This document shows, one piece after another, positions 35,304 through 48,384 of a stretch of DNA of 64,000 nt. The notes under the pieces were generated by a model. That model worked only from the letters and a program-made list of their open reading frames with translations. It searched no databases and was not told where the DNA came from. This DNA is from Phymorhynchus buccinoides (lineage: Eukaryota > Mollusca > Gastropoda > Neogastropoda > Raphitomidae): the NCBI GenBank assembly GCA_017654935.2, contig CM065700.1, forward strand, positions 51,275,482-51,339,481, given 5' to 3'. How positions within the stretch are numbered: the first letter of the stretch is position 1; each line of letters opens with the position of its first letter. Both the position numbers and the translations under genes were made by a program.

Positions 35304-36291
35304 AATAATAATAATAATGATAAATAACATTTATAGAGCGCCCTTTCTCTCTTGAGCTCACGGCGCTTCACAATTGTTTAAATAAATACATAAATCATAA
35401 ATAAGCTACTACAATATCAACTATCACAAACATGCACACAGCCACAACACGCACACACGCACACGCACACGCGCACACCCACATACGCGCACACACCTAC
35501 CCACCCACAATGTGGGGGACATCATTTTAAGGCAGGAAACAGGACAAGGAAGAAATCAGAGGTATTGCCGGAAGAGGTGAGTTTTAAGAGCGGTTTTGAA
35601 AGACTGGAAAGATTTAGCAGAACGAAGTTCATATGGTAGGGTGTTCCAGACAGAAGGGGCGCTGAAAGAAAATGAGCGTTCACCATTTGTCTTAGTGTTA
35701 GTACGAGGAATAGAAAGGATAAGTTTGTCAGAAGAGGAACGGAGAGACCTGGAGGGTGAGTACAGGTGAACGAGATCAGAGAGGTAGGCAGGACTAGATG
35801 AATGGACAGCATTGAAACAGAGGCAAGCAATTTTATACTTTATTCTTGCCTCGACTGGAAGCCAGTGTAAGGTCTTGAGGTGGGGTTTGATGTGGTCTGT
35901 ACGAGGGAGTTTAAAGATTAACCGAGCTGCATTGTTCTGAACTTTCTGAGGTTTGTTGAGAAGGGTTTGAGGACAGCCTACAAGTAGGGAATTGCAATAA
36001 TCGTTGCGAGACAGTACAAAAGCTGATACTAGAGTCTTGGTGGCTTCAACTGTGAGATAGTGACGAATGGCACTAATACGACGGAGTTCAAAGTTCACAT
36101 TACGAATCAGAGTCATGACATGAGTGATCATAGTTAGTTGACAATCGAGGGTTACACCAAGGTTTTTAGCTGATTGACAGAAAGGGACGGTAGCATCGCC
36201 AATGACAAGAGAGTCAGGAAACTGAACAGAGGTGGAAGTTATCTGAGTGGAAACAATCATTGCCTCAGTCTTGTCTTCATTGAGTTTTAAT
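35304..36291 (-). mobile_element. 5'-truncated CR1/L2-like LINE, right arm
   Basis: Mirror of the left LINE, with the same array junctions, the same 3' tail with short (ATT)n, and the same open C-terminal RT frame (36341-35556). Residue differences include LNKPQK for LNKLQK and IFKLPR for ILKVPR. It shares its insertion site with the left copy, so it was present before the arms separated. Confidence 0.9.
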
Positions 36292-36708
36292 TCCATGAAG
36301 GTAGGCCTATAGCTCAGTACTAACATAGACCCCAACTCCACAATGACGGACTTTCCGTGAAGGTAGGCCTTCAGCTCAGTACTAACATAAACCCCAACTC
36401 CACAATGACGGACTTTCCATGAAGGTAGGCCTACAGCTCAGTACAAACATAGACCCCAACTCCACAATGACGGACTTTCCATGAAGGTAGGCCGCCTTCA
36501 GCTCAGTACTAACATAGACCCCAACTCCACAATGACGGACTTTCCGTGAAGGTAGGCCTACAGCTCAGTACTAACATAGACCCCAACTCCACAATGACGG
36601 ACTTTCCATGAAGGTAGGCCTTCAGCTCAGTACTAACATAGACCCCAACTCCACAATGACGGACTTTCCATGAAGGTAGGCCTTCAGCTCAGTACTAACA
36701 TAGACCAG
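36292..36708 (-). repeat. 62-bp minisatellite, right arm, proximal part
   Basis: Counterpart of 10379-10793, also with 7 units including the slightly longer GGCGGCC-type unit. Confidence 0.9.
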
Positions 36709-36769
36709 AAACAGGCCACCACCGCATGGAAACACAGAGACAGCGGCAAAAGCATTCCACCTGAATTAT

Positions 36770-37390
36770 CATTTGATTTAGGGACATAAGTTTGGGGGAG
36801 AACTTTTTTGAAATTAAGGGCTAGGCAGGCTGTCCCTCTTGTACTGGGATGGGTGAAGTCTTTGCACAGAGCCTTCCGTGGGTATCCATTATCAGTTAGG
36901 CCTATAATGGAGTGGGAGTTATCAATCATACCGACCTGCAGATTTGCACAACAGTCGTATAGGTTCTTATGGCATTATTTAACTGGTGACGGCCACGAGC
37001 AGGAATGATAGAGCTGATGGCAATGTAAGCAGATGGGAAGCGACTTTTACAGAGATGTATCAGTTCTGTCCAGGTTTGGGTTGTGATGTGTCCAGCCAGA
37101 CAATCATTGACACCCACATGTATGATGACAGTGTTCACATGAGATTGTTCATCTAACTGTTGTAGCCAGTCCAGCACATCCGCCACAGTCAGCCCTGGAA
37201 TACAGATTTTAAGCATGGAATCCTTAGGGGACCCCAGTCTTCTAGGATTAATGAATCTAATGACAGAGTCCCCTATCAATACAGAGGATGCACTTCTTGG
37301 GATTCTCAACTGTTTTAACGTGTCACCTGCAGAAAGTTTCTTAGACATTTCTGTTGCTTCTTTTATGTTTGTATCAGAAAGTTTGGGGTG
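36770..37390 (-). pseudogene. SGNH/GDSL-hydrolase-like domain, right copy, frameshifted
   Basis: Mirror of 9699-10320 with the same GDS, GVND and DFTHPS blocks and the same frame change between CRSV and MIDNSHS (near 36940). The residues match the left copy, so the lesion is shared. Its function in the family is esterase-like hydrolysis; this copy cannot make a complete domain in one frame. Confidence 0.7.
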
Positions 37391-40300
37391 TGTCTCTGGA
37401 TGAGGGGCATTACCTTTAGATGAGGGTGAGTTCTGTTGTTCTTTTACCAGAGACACATGATCTTTGGGGTGTCTCTGGATGAGGGGCATTACCTTTAGAT
37501 GAGGGTGAGTTCTGTTGTTCTTTTACCAGAGACACATGATCTTTGGGGTGTCTCTGGATGAGGGGCATTACATTTAGATGAGGGTGAGTTCTGTTGTTCT
37601 TTTACCAGAGACACATGATCTTTGGGGTGTCTCTGGATGAGGGGCATTACCTTTAGATGAGGGTGAGTTCTGTTGTTCTTTTACCAGAGACACATGATCT
37701 TTGGGGGGTGTCTCTGGATGAGGGGCATTACATTTAGATGAGGGTGAGTTCTGTTGTTCTTTTACCAGAGACACATGATCTTTGGGGGGTGTCTCTGGAT
37801 GAGGGGCATTACCTTTAGATGAGGGTGAGTTCTGTTGTTCTTTTACCAGAGACACATGATCTTTGGGGGGTGTCTCTGGATGAGGGGCATTACCTTTAGA
37901 TGAGGGTGAGTTCTGTTGTTCCTTTACCAGAGACAACATGATCTTTGTGGGGTGTCTCTGGATGAGGGGCATTACCTTTAGATGAGGGTGAGTTCTGTTG
38001 TTCTTTTACCAGAGACACATGATCTTTGGGGTGTCTCTGGATGAGGGGCATTACCTTTAGATGAGGGTGAGTTCTGTTGTTCTTTTACCAGAGACACATG
38101 ATCTTTGGGGTGTCTCTGGATGAGGGGCATTACCTTTAGATGAGGGTGAGTTCTGTTGTTCTTTTACCAGAGACACATGATCTTTGGGGGGTGTCTCTGG
38201 ATGAGGGGCATTACCTTTAGATGAGGGTGAGTTCTGTTGTTCTTTTACCAGAGACACATGATCTTTGGGGGGTGTCTCTGGATGAGGGGCATTACCTTTA
38301 GATGAGGGTGAGTTCTGTTGTTCTTTTACCAGAGACACATGATCTTTGGGGTGTCTCTGGATGAGGGGCATTACCTTTAGATGAGGGTGAGTTCTGTTGT
38401 TCTTTTACCAGAGACACATGATCTTTGGGGTGTGTCTCTGGATGAGGGGCATTACCTTTAGATGAGGGTGAGTTCTGTTGTTCTTTTACCAGAGACACAT
38501 GATCTTTGGGGGGTGTCTCTGGATGAGGGGCATTACCTTTAGATGAGGGTGAGTTCTGTTGTTCTTTTACCAGAGACACATGATCTTTGGGGTGTGTCTC
38601 TGGATGAGGGGCATTACCTTTAGATGAGGGTGAGTTCTGTTGTTCTTTTACCAGAGACACATGATCTTTACCAGAGGGGGTGTCTCTGGATGAGGGGCAT
38701 TACATTTAGATGAGGGTGAGTTCTGTTGTTCTTTTACCAGAGACACATGATCTTTGGGGTGTGTCTCTGGATGAGGGGCATTACCATTTAGATGAGGGTG
38801 AGTTCTGTTGTTCTTTTACCAGAGACACATGATCTTTGACACATGGGGGTGTCTCTGGATGAGGGGCATTACCTTTAGATGAGGGTGAGTTCTGTTGTTC
38901 TTTTACCAGAGACACATGATCTTTGGGGGGTGTCTCTGGATGAGGGGCATTACCTTTAGATGAGGGTGAGTTCTGTTGTTCTTTTACCAGAGACACATGA
39001 TCTTTGGGGGGTGTCTCTGGATGAGGGGCATTACATTTAGATGAGGGTGAGTTCTGTTGTTCTTTTACCAGAGACACATGATCTTTGGGGTGTCTCTGGA
39101 TGAGGGGCATTACCTTTAGATGAGGGTGAGTTCTGTTGTTCTTTTACCAGAGACACATGATCTTTGGGGTGTCTCTGGATGAGGGGCATTACCTTTAGAT
39201 GAGGGTGAGTTCTGTTGTTCTTTTACCAGAGACACATGATCTTTGGGGTGTGTCTCTGGATGAGGGGCATTACCTTTAGATGAGGGTGAGTTCTGTTGTT
39301 CTTTTACCAGAGACACATGATCTTTGGGGGGTGTCTCTGGATGAGGGGCATTACCTTTAGATGAGGGTGAGTTATGTTGTTCTTTTACCAGAGACACATG
39401 ATCTTTGGGGGGTGTCTCTGGATGAGGGGCATTACCTTTAGATGAGGGTGAGTTCTGTTGTTCTTTTACCAGAGACACATGATCTTTGGGGGGTGTCTCT
39501 GGATGAGGGGCATTACCTTTAGATGAGGGTGAGTTCTGTTGTTCTTTTACCAGAGACACATGATCTTTGGGGGGTGTCTCTGGATGAGGGGCATTACCTT
39601 TAGATGAGGGTGAGTTCTGTTGTTCTTTTACCAGAGACACATGATCTTTGGGGTGTGTCTCTGGATGAGGGGCATTACCTTTAGATGAGGGTGAGTTCTG
39701 TTGTTCTTTTACCAGAGACACATGATCTTTGGGGTGTGTCTCTGGATGAGGGGCATTACCTTTAGATGAGGGTGAGTTCTGTTGTTCTTTTACCAGAGAC
39801 ACATGATCTTTGGGGGGTGTCTCTGGATGAGGGGCATTACATTTAGATGAGGGTGAGTTCTGTTGTTCTTTTACCAGAGACACATGATCTTTGGGGTGTG
39901 TCTCTGGATGAGGGGCATTACCTTTAGATGAGGGTGAGTTCTGTTGTTCTTTTACCAGAGACACATGATCTTTGGGTGTGTCTCTGGATGAGGGGCATTA
40001 CCTTTAGATGAGGGTGAGTTCTGTTGTTCTTTTACCAGAGACACATGATCTTTGGGGGGTGTCTCTGGATGAGGGGCATTACCTTTAGATGAGGGTGAGT
40101 TCTGTTGTTCTTTTACCAGAGACACATGATCTTTGGGGGGTGTCTCTGGATGAGGGGCATTACCTTTAGATGAGGGTGAGTTCTGTTGTTCTTTTACCAG
40201 AGACACATGATCTTTGGGGTGTGTCTCTGGATGAGGGGCATTACCTTTAGATGAGGGTGAGTTCTGTTGTTCTTTTACCAGAGACACATGATCTTTGGGG

Positions 40301-43300
40301 GGTGTCTCTGGATGAGGGGCATTACCTTTAGATGAGGGTGAGTTCTGTTGTTCTTTTACCAGAGACACATGATCTTTGGGGGGTGTCTCTGGATGAGGGG
40401 CATTACCTTTAGATGAGGGTGAGTTCTGTTGTTCTTTTACCAGAGACACATGATCTTTGGGGGGTGTCTCTGGATGAGGGGCATTACCTTTAGATGAGGG
40501 TGAGTTCTGTTGTTCTTTTACCAGAGACACATGATCTTTGGGGGGTGTCTCTGGATGAGGGGCATTACCTTTAGATGAGGGTGAGTTCTGTTGTTCTTTT
40601 ACCAGAGACACATGATCTTTGGGGGGTGTCTCTGGATGAGGGGCATTACCTTTAGATGAGGGTGAGTTCTGTTGTTCTTTTACCAGATGACACAGGGTGA
40701 TCTTTGGGGGGTGTCTCTGGATGAGGGGCATTACCTTTAGATGAGGGTGAGTTCTGTTGTTCTTTTACCAGAGACACATGATCTTTTGGGGTGTCTCTGG
40801 ATGAGGGGCATTACATTTAGATGAGGGTGAGTTCTGTTGTTCTTTTACCAGAGACACATGATCTTTGGGGTGTGTCTCTGGATGAGGGGCATTACCTTTA
40901 GATGAGGGTGAGTTCTGTTGTTCTTTTACCAGAGACACATGATCTTTACCAGAGACACATGGGGGTGTCTCTGGATGAGGGGCATTACCTTTAGATGAGG
41001 GTGAGTTCTGTTGTTCTTTTACCAGAGACACATGATCTTTGGGGGATGAGGGTGTCTCTGGATGAGGGGCATTACCTTTAGATGAGGGTGAGTTCTGTTG
41101 TTCTTTTACCAGAGACACATGATCTTTGGGGGGTGTCTCTGGATGAGGGGCATTACCTTTAGATGAGGGTGAGTTCTGTTGTTCTTTTACCAGAGACACA
41201 TGATCTTTGGGGTGTGTCTCTGGATGAGGGGCATTACCTTTAGATGAGGGTGAGTTCTGTTGTTCTTTTACCAGAGACACATGATCTTTGGGGGGTGTCT
41301 CTGGATGAGGGGCATTACCTTTAGATGAGGGTGAGTTCTGTTGTTCTTTTACCAGAGACACATGATCTTTGGGGTGTGTCTCTGGATGAGGGGCATTACC
41401 TTTAGATGAGGGTGAGTTCTGTTGTTCTTTTACCAGAGACACATGATCTTTTGGGGTGTCTCTGGATGAGGGGCATTACATTTAGATGAGGGTGAGTTCT
41501 GTTGTTCTTTTACCAGAGACACATGATCTTTGGGGTGTGTCTCTGGATGAGGGGCATTACCTTTAGATGAGGGTGAGTTCTGTTGTTCTTTTACCAGAGA
41601 CACATGATCTTTACCAGAGACACATGATCTTTGGGGTGTCTCTGGATGAGGGGCATTACCTTTTAGATGAGGGTGAGTTCTGTTGTTCTTTTACCAGAGA
41701 CACATGATCTTTGGGGGGTGTCTCTGGATGAGGGGCATTACCTTTAGATGAGGGTGAGTTCTGTTGTTCTTTTACCAGAGACACATGATCTTTGGGGGGT
41801 GTCTCTGGATGAGGGGCATTACATTTAGATGAGGGTGAGTTCTGTTGTTCTTTTACCAGAGACACATGATCTTTGGGGGGTGTCTCTGGATGAGGGGCAT
41901 TACCTTTAGATGAGGGTGAGTTCTGTTGTTCTTTTACCAGAGACACATGATCTTTGGGGGGTGTCTCTGGATGAGGGGCATTACATTTAGATGAGGGTGA
42001 CCTTTACCAGAGATGAGTCTCTGGATGAGGGGCATTCTTTAGATGAGGGTGAGTTCTGTTGTTCTTTTACCAGAGACACATGATCTTTGGGGTGTGTCTC
42101 TGGATGAGGGGCATTACCTTTAGATGAGGGTGAGTTCTGTTGTTCTTTTACCAGAGACACATGATCTTTGGGGTGTCTCTGGATGAGGGGCATTACATTT
42201 AGATGAGGGTGAGTTCTGTTGTTCTTTTACCAGAGACACATGATCTTTGGGGGGTGTCTCTGGATGAGGGGCATTACCTTTAGATGAGGGTGAGTTCTGT
42301 TGTTCTTTTACCAGAGACACATGATCTTTGGGGGGTGTCTCTGGATGAGGGGCATTACCTTTAGATGAGGGTGAGTTCTGTTGTTCTTTTACCAGAGACA
42401 CATGATCTTTGGGGGGTGTCTCTGGATGAGGGGCATTACCTTTAGATGAGGGTGAGTTCTGTTGTTCTTTTACCAGAGACACATGATCTTTGGGGGTGTC
42501 TCTGGATGAGGGGCATTACCTTTAGATGAGGGTGAGTTCTGTTGTTCTTTTACCAGAGACACATGATCTTTGGGGTGTGTCTCTGGATGAGGGGCATTAC
42601 CTTTAGATGAGGGTGAGTTCTGTTGTTCTTTTACCAGAGACACATGATCTTTGGGGGGTGTCTCTGGATGAGGGGCATTACCTTTAGATGAGGGTGAGTT
42701 CTGTTGTTCTTTTACCAGAGACACATGATCTTTGGGGGGTGTCTCTGGATGAGGGGCATTACATTTAGATGAGGGTGAGTTCTGTTGTTCTTTTACCAGA
42801 GACACATGATCTTTACCAGAGACACATGGGGGTGTCTCTGGATGAGGGGCATTACATTTAGATGAGGGTGAGTTCTGTTGTTCTTTTACCAGAGACACAT
42901 GATCTTTGGGGGGTGTCTCTGGATGAGGGACACATGATCTTTAGGGGGTGTCTCTGGATGAGGGGCATTACATTTAGATGAGGGTGAGTTCTGTTGTTCT
43001 TTTACCAGAGACACATGATTACATTTAGATGAGGGTGAGTTCTGTTGTTCTTTTACCAGAGACACATGATCTTTGGGGTGTCTCTGGATGAGGGGCATTA
43101 CATTTAGATGAGGGTGAGTTCTGTTGTTCTTTTACCAGAGACACATGATCTTTGGGGTGTCTCTGGATGAGGGGCATTACATTTAGATGAGGGTGAGTTC
43201 TGTTGTTCTTTTACCAGAGACACATGATCTTTGGGGTGTCTCTGGATGAGGGGCATTACATTTAGATGAGGGTGAGTTCTGTTGTTCTTTTACCAGAGAC

Positions 43301-44030
43301 ACATGATCTTTGGGGGGTGTCTCTGGATGAGGGGCATTACCTTTAGATGAGGGTGAGTTCTGTTGTTCTTTTACCAGAGACACATGATCTTTGGGGGGTG
43401 TCTCTGGATGAGGGGCATTACCTTTAGATGAGGGTGAGTTCTGTTGTTCTTTTACCAGAGACACATGATCTTTGGGGTGTCTCTGGATGAGGGGCATTAC
43501 ATTTAGATGAGGGTGAGTTCTGTTGTTCTTTTACCAGAGACACATGATCTTTGGGGTGTCTCTGGATGAGGGGCATTACATTTAGATGAGGGTGAGTTCT
43601 GTTGTTCTTTTACCAGAGACACATGATCTTTGGGGGGTGTCTCTGGATGAGGGGCATTACCTTTAGATGAGGGTGAGTTCTGTTGTTCTTTTACCAGAGA
43701 CACATGATCTTTGGGGGGTGTCTCTGGATGAGGGGCATTACATTTAGATGAGGGTGAGTTATGTTGTTCTTTTACCAGAGACACATGATCTTTGGGGTGT
43801 GTCTCTGGATGAGGGGCATTACCTTTAGATGAGGGTGAGTTCTGTTGTTCTTTTACCAGAGACACATGATCTTTGGGGGGTGTCTCTGGATGAGGGGCAT
43901 TACATTTAGATGAGGGTGAGTTCTGTTGTTCTTTTACCAGAGACACATGATCTTTGGGGGGTGTCTCTGGATGAGAGGCATTACCTTTAGATGAGGGTGA
44001 GTTCTGTTGTTCCTTTACCAGAGACACGTG
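37385..44030 (-). repeat. About 81-bp coding minisatellite, roughly 83 units (right arm)
   Basis: Same unit as the left array but about 1.7 kb shorter. It has several private irregular units (near 38665, 38830, 40690, 40945, 41045, 41610, 42000, 42810, 42930, 43015), where pieces of neighbouring units are fused. The left arm is regular in these respects. Confidence 0.95.
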
Positions 44031-45566
44031 ATCTTGGCTTGTATTGGAAAGAACGTCAAAACGGTTTTTGACAGACAGAGAAAATATTTCAATACTACTT
44101 TTCCCTGGTGCCAGACTATGGTCGGTGTCTCCACCACTACACTCTCCTTTTTCATCACGTGGGGTTTGGGGAGAACCAGACTGGGCTTCCCCTGACACTA
44201 GGCCCTGAGCTACAGGAGGGGTGGTTGGACTGCCCTGAGGGACAAAACCACACTGGGCTTCCCCTGACACTAGGCACTGAGCTACAGGAGGGGTGGGTGG
44301 ACTGCCCTGAGGGATAGAACCAGACTGGGCAACCCCTGAAACTGGGGATTGAGCTACAGGATGGGTGGGTGGACTGCCCTGAGGGATAGAACCAGACTGG
44401 GCAACCCCTGAAACTGGGGATTGAGCTACAGGAGGGGTGGGTGGACTGCCCTGAGGGATAGAACCAGACTGGGCAACCCCTGAAACAGGGGATTGAGCTA
44501 CAGGATGGGTGGGTGGACTGCCCTGAGGGATAGAACCAGACTGGGCAACCCCTGAAACTGGGGATTGAGCTACAGGAGGGGTGGGTGGACTGCCCTGAGG
44601 GATAGAACCAGACTGGGCAACCCCTGAAACTGGGGATTGAGCTACAGGATGGGTGGGTGGACTGCCCTGAGGGATAGAACCAGACTGGGCAACCCCTGAA
44701 ACTGGGGATTGAGCTACAGGAGGGGTGGGTGGACTGCCCTGAGGGATAGAACCAGATTGGGCAACCCCTGAAACTGGGGATTGAGCTACAGGATGGGTGG
44801 GTGGACTGCCCTGAGGGATAGAACCAGACTGGGCAACCCCTGAAACTGGGGATTGAGCTACAGGAGGGGTGGGTGGACTGCCCTGAGGGACAGAACCAGA
44901 CTGGGCAACCCCTGAAACTGGGGATTGAGCTACAGGAGGGGTGGGTGGACTGCCCTGAGGGATAGAACCAGACTGGGCAACCCCTGAAACTGGGGATTGA
45001 GTTAATGGAGGGGTGGGTGGACTGCCCTGAGGGACAGAACCAGACTGGGCAACCCCTGAAACTGGGGATTGAGCTACAGGAGGGGTGGGTGGACTGCCCT
45101 GAGGGACAGAACCAGACTGGGCAACCCCTGAAACTGGGGATTGAGCTACAGGATGGGTGGGTGGACTGCCCTGAGGGATAGAACCAGACTGGGCAACCCC
45201 TGAAACTGGGGATTGAGTTAATGGAGGGGTGGGTGGACTGCCCTGAGGGACAGAAGCAGACTGGACAGCCCCTGACACTAGGCACTGAACTGCAAGAGGG
45301 GTGGGTGAACTGCCCCGAGGAGACACAGAGGTGGGGGCATCACCTTGCCTAACACAGGGAGTGGGACATTCGTACTGTGTTGAGGCACATGTAGTAGAAC
45401 AAGACTTTTTTCTTGTTTGCTTCAATTCTGATTGCATTGATCCTAAGAAAGTTTTATGTGAATTGTTTTCTTTGAGCAAACTATGTACTTTGGCGTCAAG
45501 GCTATCTATCATGTGCTTAAGGTCATCGATGCAGGAGAACAGAGGTTCTATCAGTCCTATGGTCAA
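43503..45566 (-). pseudogene. ORF1-like protein, right copy, longest open part
   Basis: An open frame of 687 codons. It starts with a predicted helical stretch (FSCIDDLKHMIDSLDAKVHS, then a basic segment and C-S-T-T-C-A-S-T-Q), continues through all 72-bp repeats without a break, through the KNRFDVLSN linker, and into six 81-bp repeats before a 79-bp unit shifts the frame. There is no ATG at the beginning; the first in-frame Met is in LKHMIDSL. An in-frame TGA lies just upstream, and the neighbouring frame (45909-45523) continues the helical region, so a frameshift probably separates them near 45575. Unlike the left copy, the 72-bp array is not frameshifted. Identity beyond 'LINE ORF1-like' is inference. 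Confidence 0.55.
44200..45300 (-). repeat. 72-bp coding minisatellite, about 15 units (right arm)
   Basis: 24-codon units identical in type to 43-1195 and all in frame. The order of His/Pro and Ile/Val variants differs from the left arm. Confidence 0.95.
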
Positions 45567-45909
45567 TGTGGCATTTCAAATAATTTTTAATAGCAACTTT
45601 TGTGTCCTCTATCTTGGAAAGCACGTTGGATTTATACGTGACCTGATCATTAAGCAATGCATTGATTGTGTCCTCAACATTACCCAGTCTTTCAATCAAT
45701 GTCTTGTTGCTGTGCACTGATGGGCAAAGAGTGCGTCTGCGGTAACGCTTTGAGTGTTTGTGTATCTTTGGTGTGTGCATGGTTTGATTTGATTCAGCAT
45801 TTTGAGTTGAGTGTTTCACATATGTGTGATCTGTTGCCATGTGAACATGTTTTGGTTCAGTGCACTCAACACTATCTGCCACAGGCGACACAATAGACAA
45901 GACTATCAA
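45523..45909 (-). pseudogene. Coiled-coil-like N-terminal part of ORF1-like protein
   Basis: The minus-strand frame encodes LIERLGNVEDTINALLNDQV, then a lysine-rich helix KSNVLSKIEDTKVAIKNYLK, preceded by a basic RYRRR cluster. Heptad-like spacing of Leu/Ile suggests a coiled coil, common in LINE ORF1 proteins. No ATG begins the frame, and the next segment (from 45566) is in another frame. Confidence 0.45.
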
Positions 45910-46440
45910 AACAATTGGCTAGTCCAGACACATCACTTTGTACATCACTTTTATCAGGAACATGGCTTATCATGGGGGAAGGGGTGTGACTGATGTGTGC
46001 ACCGTTTTCTGTGGTTAGTTAATCAGTTGGAGAACGCAACAATATCGCTTCTCCTTCTTGTTCCAGAAAACAAACAGGGAGTGAAATGAGGTCCGTCTGT
46101 ATTGTTTGCACATCACCTCCGTCACGAGTCCTATGCACAATGTCTTTCACCACTTCACATTCTTTGTCATCCCATTGTCGACAATCGACCCCCTGACACA
46201 ATAGTGTGCCAGTGCCTTTTCTTGTGCAATACAAGGACACTGTTATTGCTTTGTCATCATTGTGAAAAACACGCAGGACAGACTTGGCGAGGGAGGGGGT
46301 GGAAGATCAGGGATCCACGGTGGAAGGGAGATAATTTCTTCATCATCTGAAAGTGCAAACAACACGCCAGCCACGTTACAGTTCCCAAATTGCACGTGCA
46401 GAATCGAAATAAACACCGTGTACTTTGAGTGATTTTTTTT
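45910..46440 (-). other. Upstream part of the ORF1-like region, weak coding signal
   Basis: A minus-strand frame at 46019-46275 reads AITVSLYCTRKGTGTLLCQG, then VDCRQWDDKEC, with a C..C..C spacing reminiscent of a zinc-binding segment, and ends at a stop near 46019. It lies upstream of the coiled-coil in the same orientation and may belong to the same element. Not recognised. Confidence 0.3.
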
Positions 46441-46615
46441 TTCAATTGCAGTTCCTTCTATATTTCATATTAATTATTCTGTAGTTAATTACGTACAGTA
46501 CCTTGGTTTTCACCACACAATAACGTTTCTCGATCGATGCACTATTTCCTTCAGAAAACACCTTGAAAGCAGGAGAATTCAAAACGCGTCTTTCAACCAC
46601 TCACAATCCTCGTCT

Positions 46616-46943
<328 letters not shown>

Positions 46944-47214
46944 CTTGACTGTTTTAATTGCTCATTGACAATACAAGGGGACAACGTGATTTGAAATTAA
47001 CTAATAATCAAAGCAAGCGGGAAAAAGTATAATTATAAGAAAATAACAAACCAAAAGGATCATCATATTGACTGCACCCGCCAGTCATTCAATTATAATA
47101 AACAAGTCAAAGCAGCTATTTACGCAAACAAAACAACCGCGTATATTGAAACTTCCACACTTCACACACATAAATGCAACCACTCATGCAGGCTCACCTC
47201 TGCGTGCACATACG
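46944..47214. other. Unique spacer, no gene seen
   Basis: AT-rich sequence with no recognised element. Confidence 0.6.
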
Positions 47215-47314
47215 CCCGATCGCACACACACACATACACGCACGCGTACGCACACACACGTACGCACGCGCGCACGCACACGCACAAACACACGCACACG
47301 CACCACACGCACGC

Positions 47315-47353
<39 letters not shown>
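47215..47353. repeat. (CA)n microsatellite with CG-containing units
   Basis: Impure CA/CGCA tract ending in pure (CA)n. Confidence 0.95.
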
Positions 47354-47354
<1 letters not shown>

Positions 47355-47579
47355 CACTCACTCCGCGTATTCAATGACATACTCGACATAGCAATCATAT
47401 GGCGACCATTCAAGTGTTAATAACTGAAGCGGCAAAAGCCTATCTGTCAACAGATGCTTTTGTATTTCTGAGTTTCCAGGCAAGAGCAATAAATCTTGCA
47501 AGTGAAATAATTTATTTTTCATTGTCAGTGGACAGCAGTCTGGTTATATCCCTTGGTCCTGTAATATGCCTACATCTCA

Positions 47580-48210
47580 CAAAAACTAAACATTTATCAC
47601 GAATAGTATCGTGGGAGGCCTTACATTTAAACAAAAAGTGCTCTTTAGGGCAGTGGATGTATCAGCGGAGTACCATCTTTTAGATGCGTTTAACTCTATA
47701 ACTCTTAATCTAAATCTAGCAAGACTGAACCTGTACCATTTGTTATCAATAAGTTTTATATTTTTTTTCTGTTTCAAAAATGTTCTTAAACGAAAAAAAA
47801 CAACGATATTGTTCAGACTCTTCCAAGGATGCATGCCAATCTTGCTTGTATGATGCAATTATTCTATCTTTGAATTCATTTAGAAAATGTTGTTCATAAC
47901 CAACTGCCTGACACATCCAAACAACTCCGAAACCATGATAAATCAATAATGTTTTCACTGAATATGCCCAGTTTTGATTACCAAATTCAAGTTGATTTAA
48001 CATCATATCATAAGCTTGCCTGCACAGTCTTTGAGGCGGGAGCTGAAGCAATCTCAGCCAGTATTTAATGCACTTTACCCATGTTCTAATGTATAAAGGG
48101 TAGCGACCGGACTCACCATAAAGCATTTTATTTGAGGAGTGTAGAGGTACTGAAAGAAATCGTTTGATTGCATATGTATGAACTTTTTCAATTTCAATAT
48201 TATTATTTAA
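47580..48210 (-). mobile_element. LINE C-terminal domain remnant
   Basis: The minus strand encodes IEKVHTYAIKRFLSVPLHSS, then YGESGRYPLYIRTWVKCIKY, FGVVWMCQAVGYE and LARFRLRVIEL, homologous by eye to the element at 25615-26140 (shared GRYPLYI, C-x-x-Y-W-L-R-x-L-Q and G-F-G-x-V-W). It is frameshifted near 47760, and the terminal cysteine cluster is scrambled. It marks a second, diverged copy of this LINE family. Confidence 0.75.
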
Positions 48211-48219
48211 TCCCCAAAC

Positions 48220-48298
<79 letters not shown>
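48220..48298. repeat. (GA)n microsatellite
   Basis: Pure GA run abutting the LINE remnant. Confidence 0.98.
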
Positions 48299-48299
<1 letters not shown>

Positions 48300-48384
48300 A
48301 TCTTTTGATGAATGTAACACAGAAGCCAGACCCTAGCTAGCTTGCAAATAATGCATCCCGCAGTGCAAGATGGAAAAAAGGAGT

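Larger units (their letters stand above)
28355..45369. repeat. Right arm of giant inverted repeat
   Basis: Reverse complement of 1-18749, component for component; base 45369 pairs with base 1. The homology probably continues, because sequence past 45369 (the ORF1-like coiled-coil) would lie left of this window. The LTR at 27698-28354 also pairs with the left arm, but with much lower identity. Confidence 0.95.
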
